Below are positions 63,541 through 64,000 of a stretch of DNA of 64,000 nt, piece after piece. The DNA comes from Stieleria magnilauensis. Its GTDB lineage: Bacteria > Planctomycetota > Planctomycetia > Pirellulales > Pirellulaceae. The stretch covers positions 9,054,233-9,118,232 of the forward strand of contig CP036432.1 in NCBI GenBank assembly GCA_007753675.1, given 5' to 3'. Below the pieces are notes generated by a model. It ran no database searches, was not told the origin of the DNA, and worked only from the letters and a program-made list of their open reading frames with translations. The first letter of the stretch is position 1. The number at the start of each line of letters is the position of its first letter. Position numbers and translations under genes: made by a program.

Positions 63541-63896
63541 ACGCGGATCGGCCACGACGACAGTTTGAGCAATCATCGCTGGTGGCCAATGTACTCGATT
63601 GGAATCGCCGAGGGAAATCGAGTCTCCCAGCCAGCAGTCGGCTTTTAGGCGTCGGTTGTCGGCGTTGATATCAACAGACGTCGGTTTGTCGTCATTCAAC
63701 CGAGACGAACCGCGCACCAAGTGAGACAAGAGTCACGCAAAGGCGCCAAGCCGCAAAGGAGCGGGTTCAAATCTTTGCGGCTTGGCGACTTTGCGTGATG
63801 CCCTTCCAGCAAGTATGTCAGCGCACCTATCGAACCGTGAGATCAGGAACGAATACCAGGAAACAGAAGTCTGATGAAATCCGGTGGGCGCAAGTT
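63541..63896 (-). repeat. Gene-less cassette body B, copy 3 (interrupted)
   Basis: Matches copy 2 from ACGCGGATCGGCCACGACG, including the 26-base-arm hairpin at 63733-63798, up to CAGAAGTCTGATGAAATCC. It then breaks off at another repeat near 63900, and the window ends before the next attC. Confidence 0.8.
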
Positions 63897-63907
63897 CGGG
63901 TACTGGC

Positions 63908-63986
63908 ATTAGCGTTCATCAGTGTTCATTAGCGGTGCAAAAACTTCGGAAACACGAACCGCTAATCCACGCGAATGAACGCTAAT
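63908..63986. repeat. Inverted repeat at the window end
   Basis: ATTAGCGTTCA at 63908-63918 pairs with TGAACGCTAAT at 63976-63986, and the inner ATTAGCGGT pairs with ACCGCTAAT. It interrupts cassette body B, copy 3. Confidence 0.75.
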
Positions 63987-64000
63987 CTCGGAACCCGTTT

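Overview
The window looks like a chromosome segment of a planctomycete of the Pirellulaceae (Rhodopirellula/Stieleria-like). The grounds are GC-rich DNA, many dispersed REP-like hairpins, a BlaI/BlaR1-type pair, a Ser/Thr kinase with a C-terminal membrane anchor, a DUF11-repeat surface protein, an NPYQSP-type small membrane protein, IS4 and IS91-type elements, and housekeeping genes scattered between genes of unknown function. This placement is an inference from style and gene content; no rRNA or tRNA gene was seen.

Layout. 1-8.8 kb: the end of polX, a Tat-exported enolase-superfamily protein, then a BlaI-type repressor with its operator, a BlaR1-type membrane metalloprotease, a flavinylated FMN-binding protein and a large NapH-NapG-like iron-sulfur membrane protein, apparently one redox module. 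9-24 kb: a lactonase, a Pro/Ala-rich DUF11 protein, a lipase-like hydrolase, rpsO-pnp, cysC, a Uma2-type nuclease, an ABC-2 permease pair without its ATPase, a GltS-like symporter and a FliO-like protein. 24-36.9 kb: a translationally coupled thiO cluster, a protein kinase, an acyltransferase, a C39-like peptidase, a polytopic membrane protein, an MsbA-type exporter and a desaturase. 36.8-50.8 kb: a squalene-cyclase-like protein, mutM, a DUF429 protein, trpB, a metallo-hydrolase, a Rieske ferredoxin, a radical SAM protein, an IS4-family insertion, a CDF transporter, a spermidine-synthase-like fusion and a VOC protein.

52-63.5 kb is the most unusual part. It holds eleven integron attC-like sites (ten clear, one degenerate), nearly all 84-87 bp, all in one orientation, spaced through small minus-strand genes and gene-less repeats. 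I read it as an integron gene-cassette array on the minus strand with no integron integrase in the window (a CALIN, or the distal end of an integron whose integrase lies beyond base 64000). An IS91-type element, a tyrosine recombinase plus a HUH transposase, sits exactly at the GTTC core of one attC. Three copies of a gene-less cassette body and three copies of another repeat lie next to attC sites. The left half of the array is more decayed than the right half.

Limits: all calls come from reading the sequence; no database search or structure prediction was run. Start codons moved from the longest ORF are explained in the entries.
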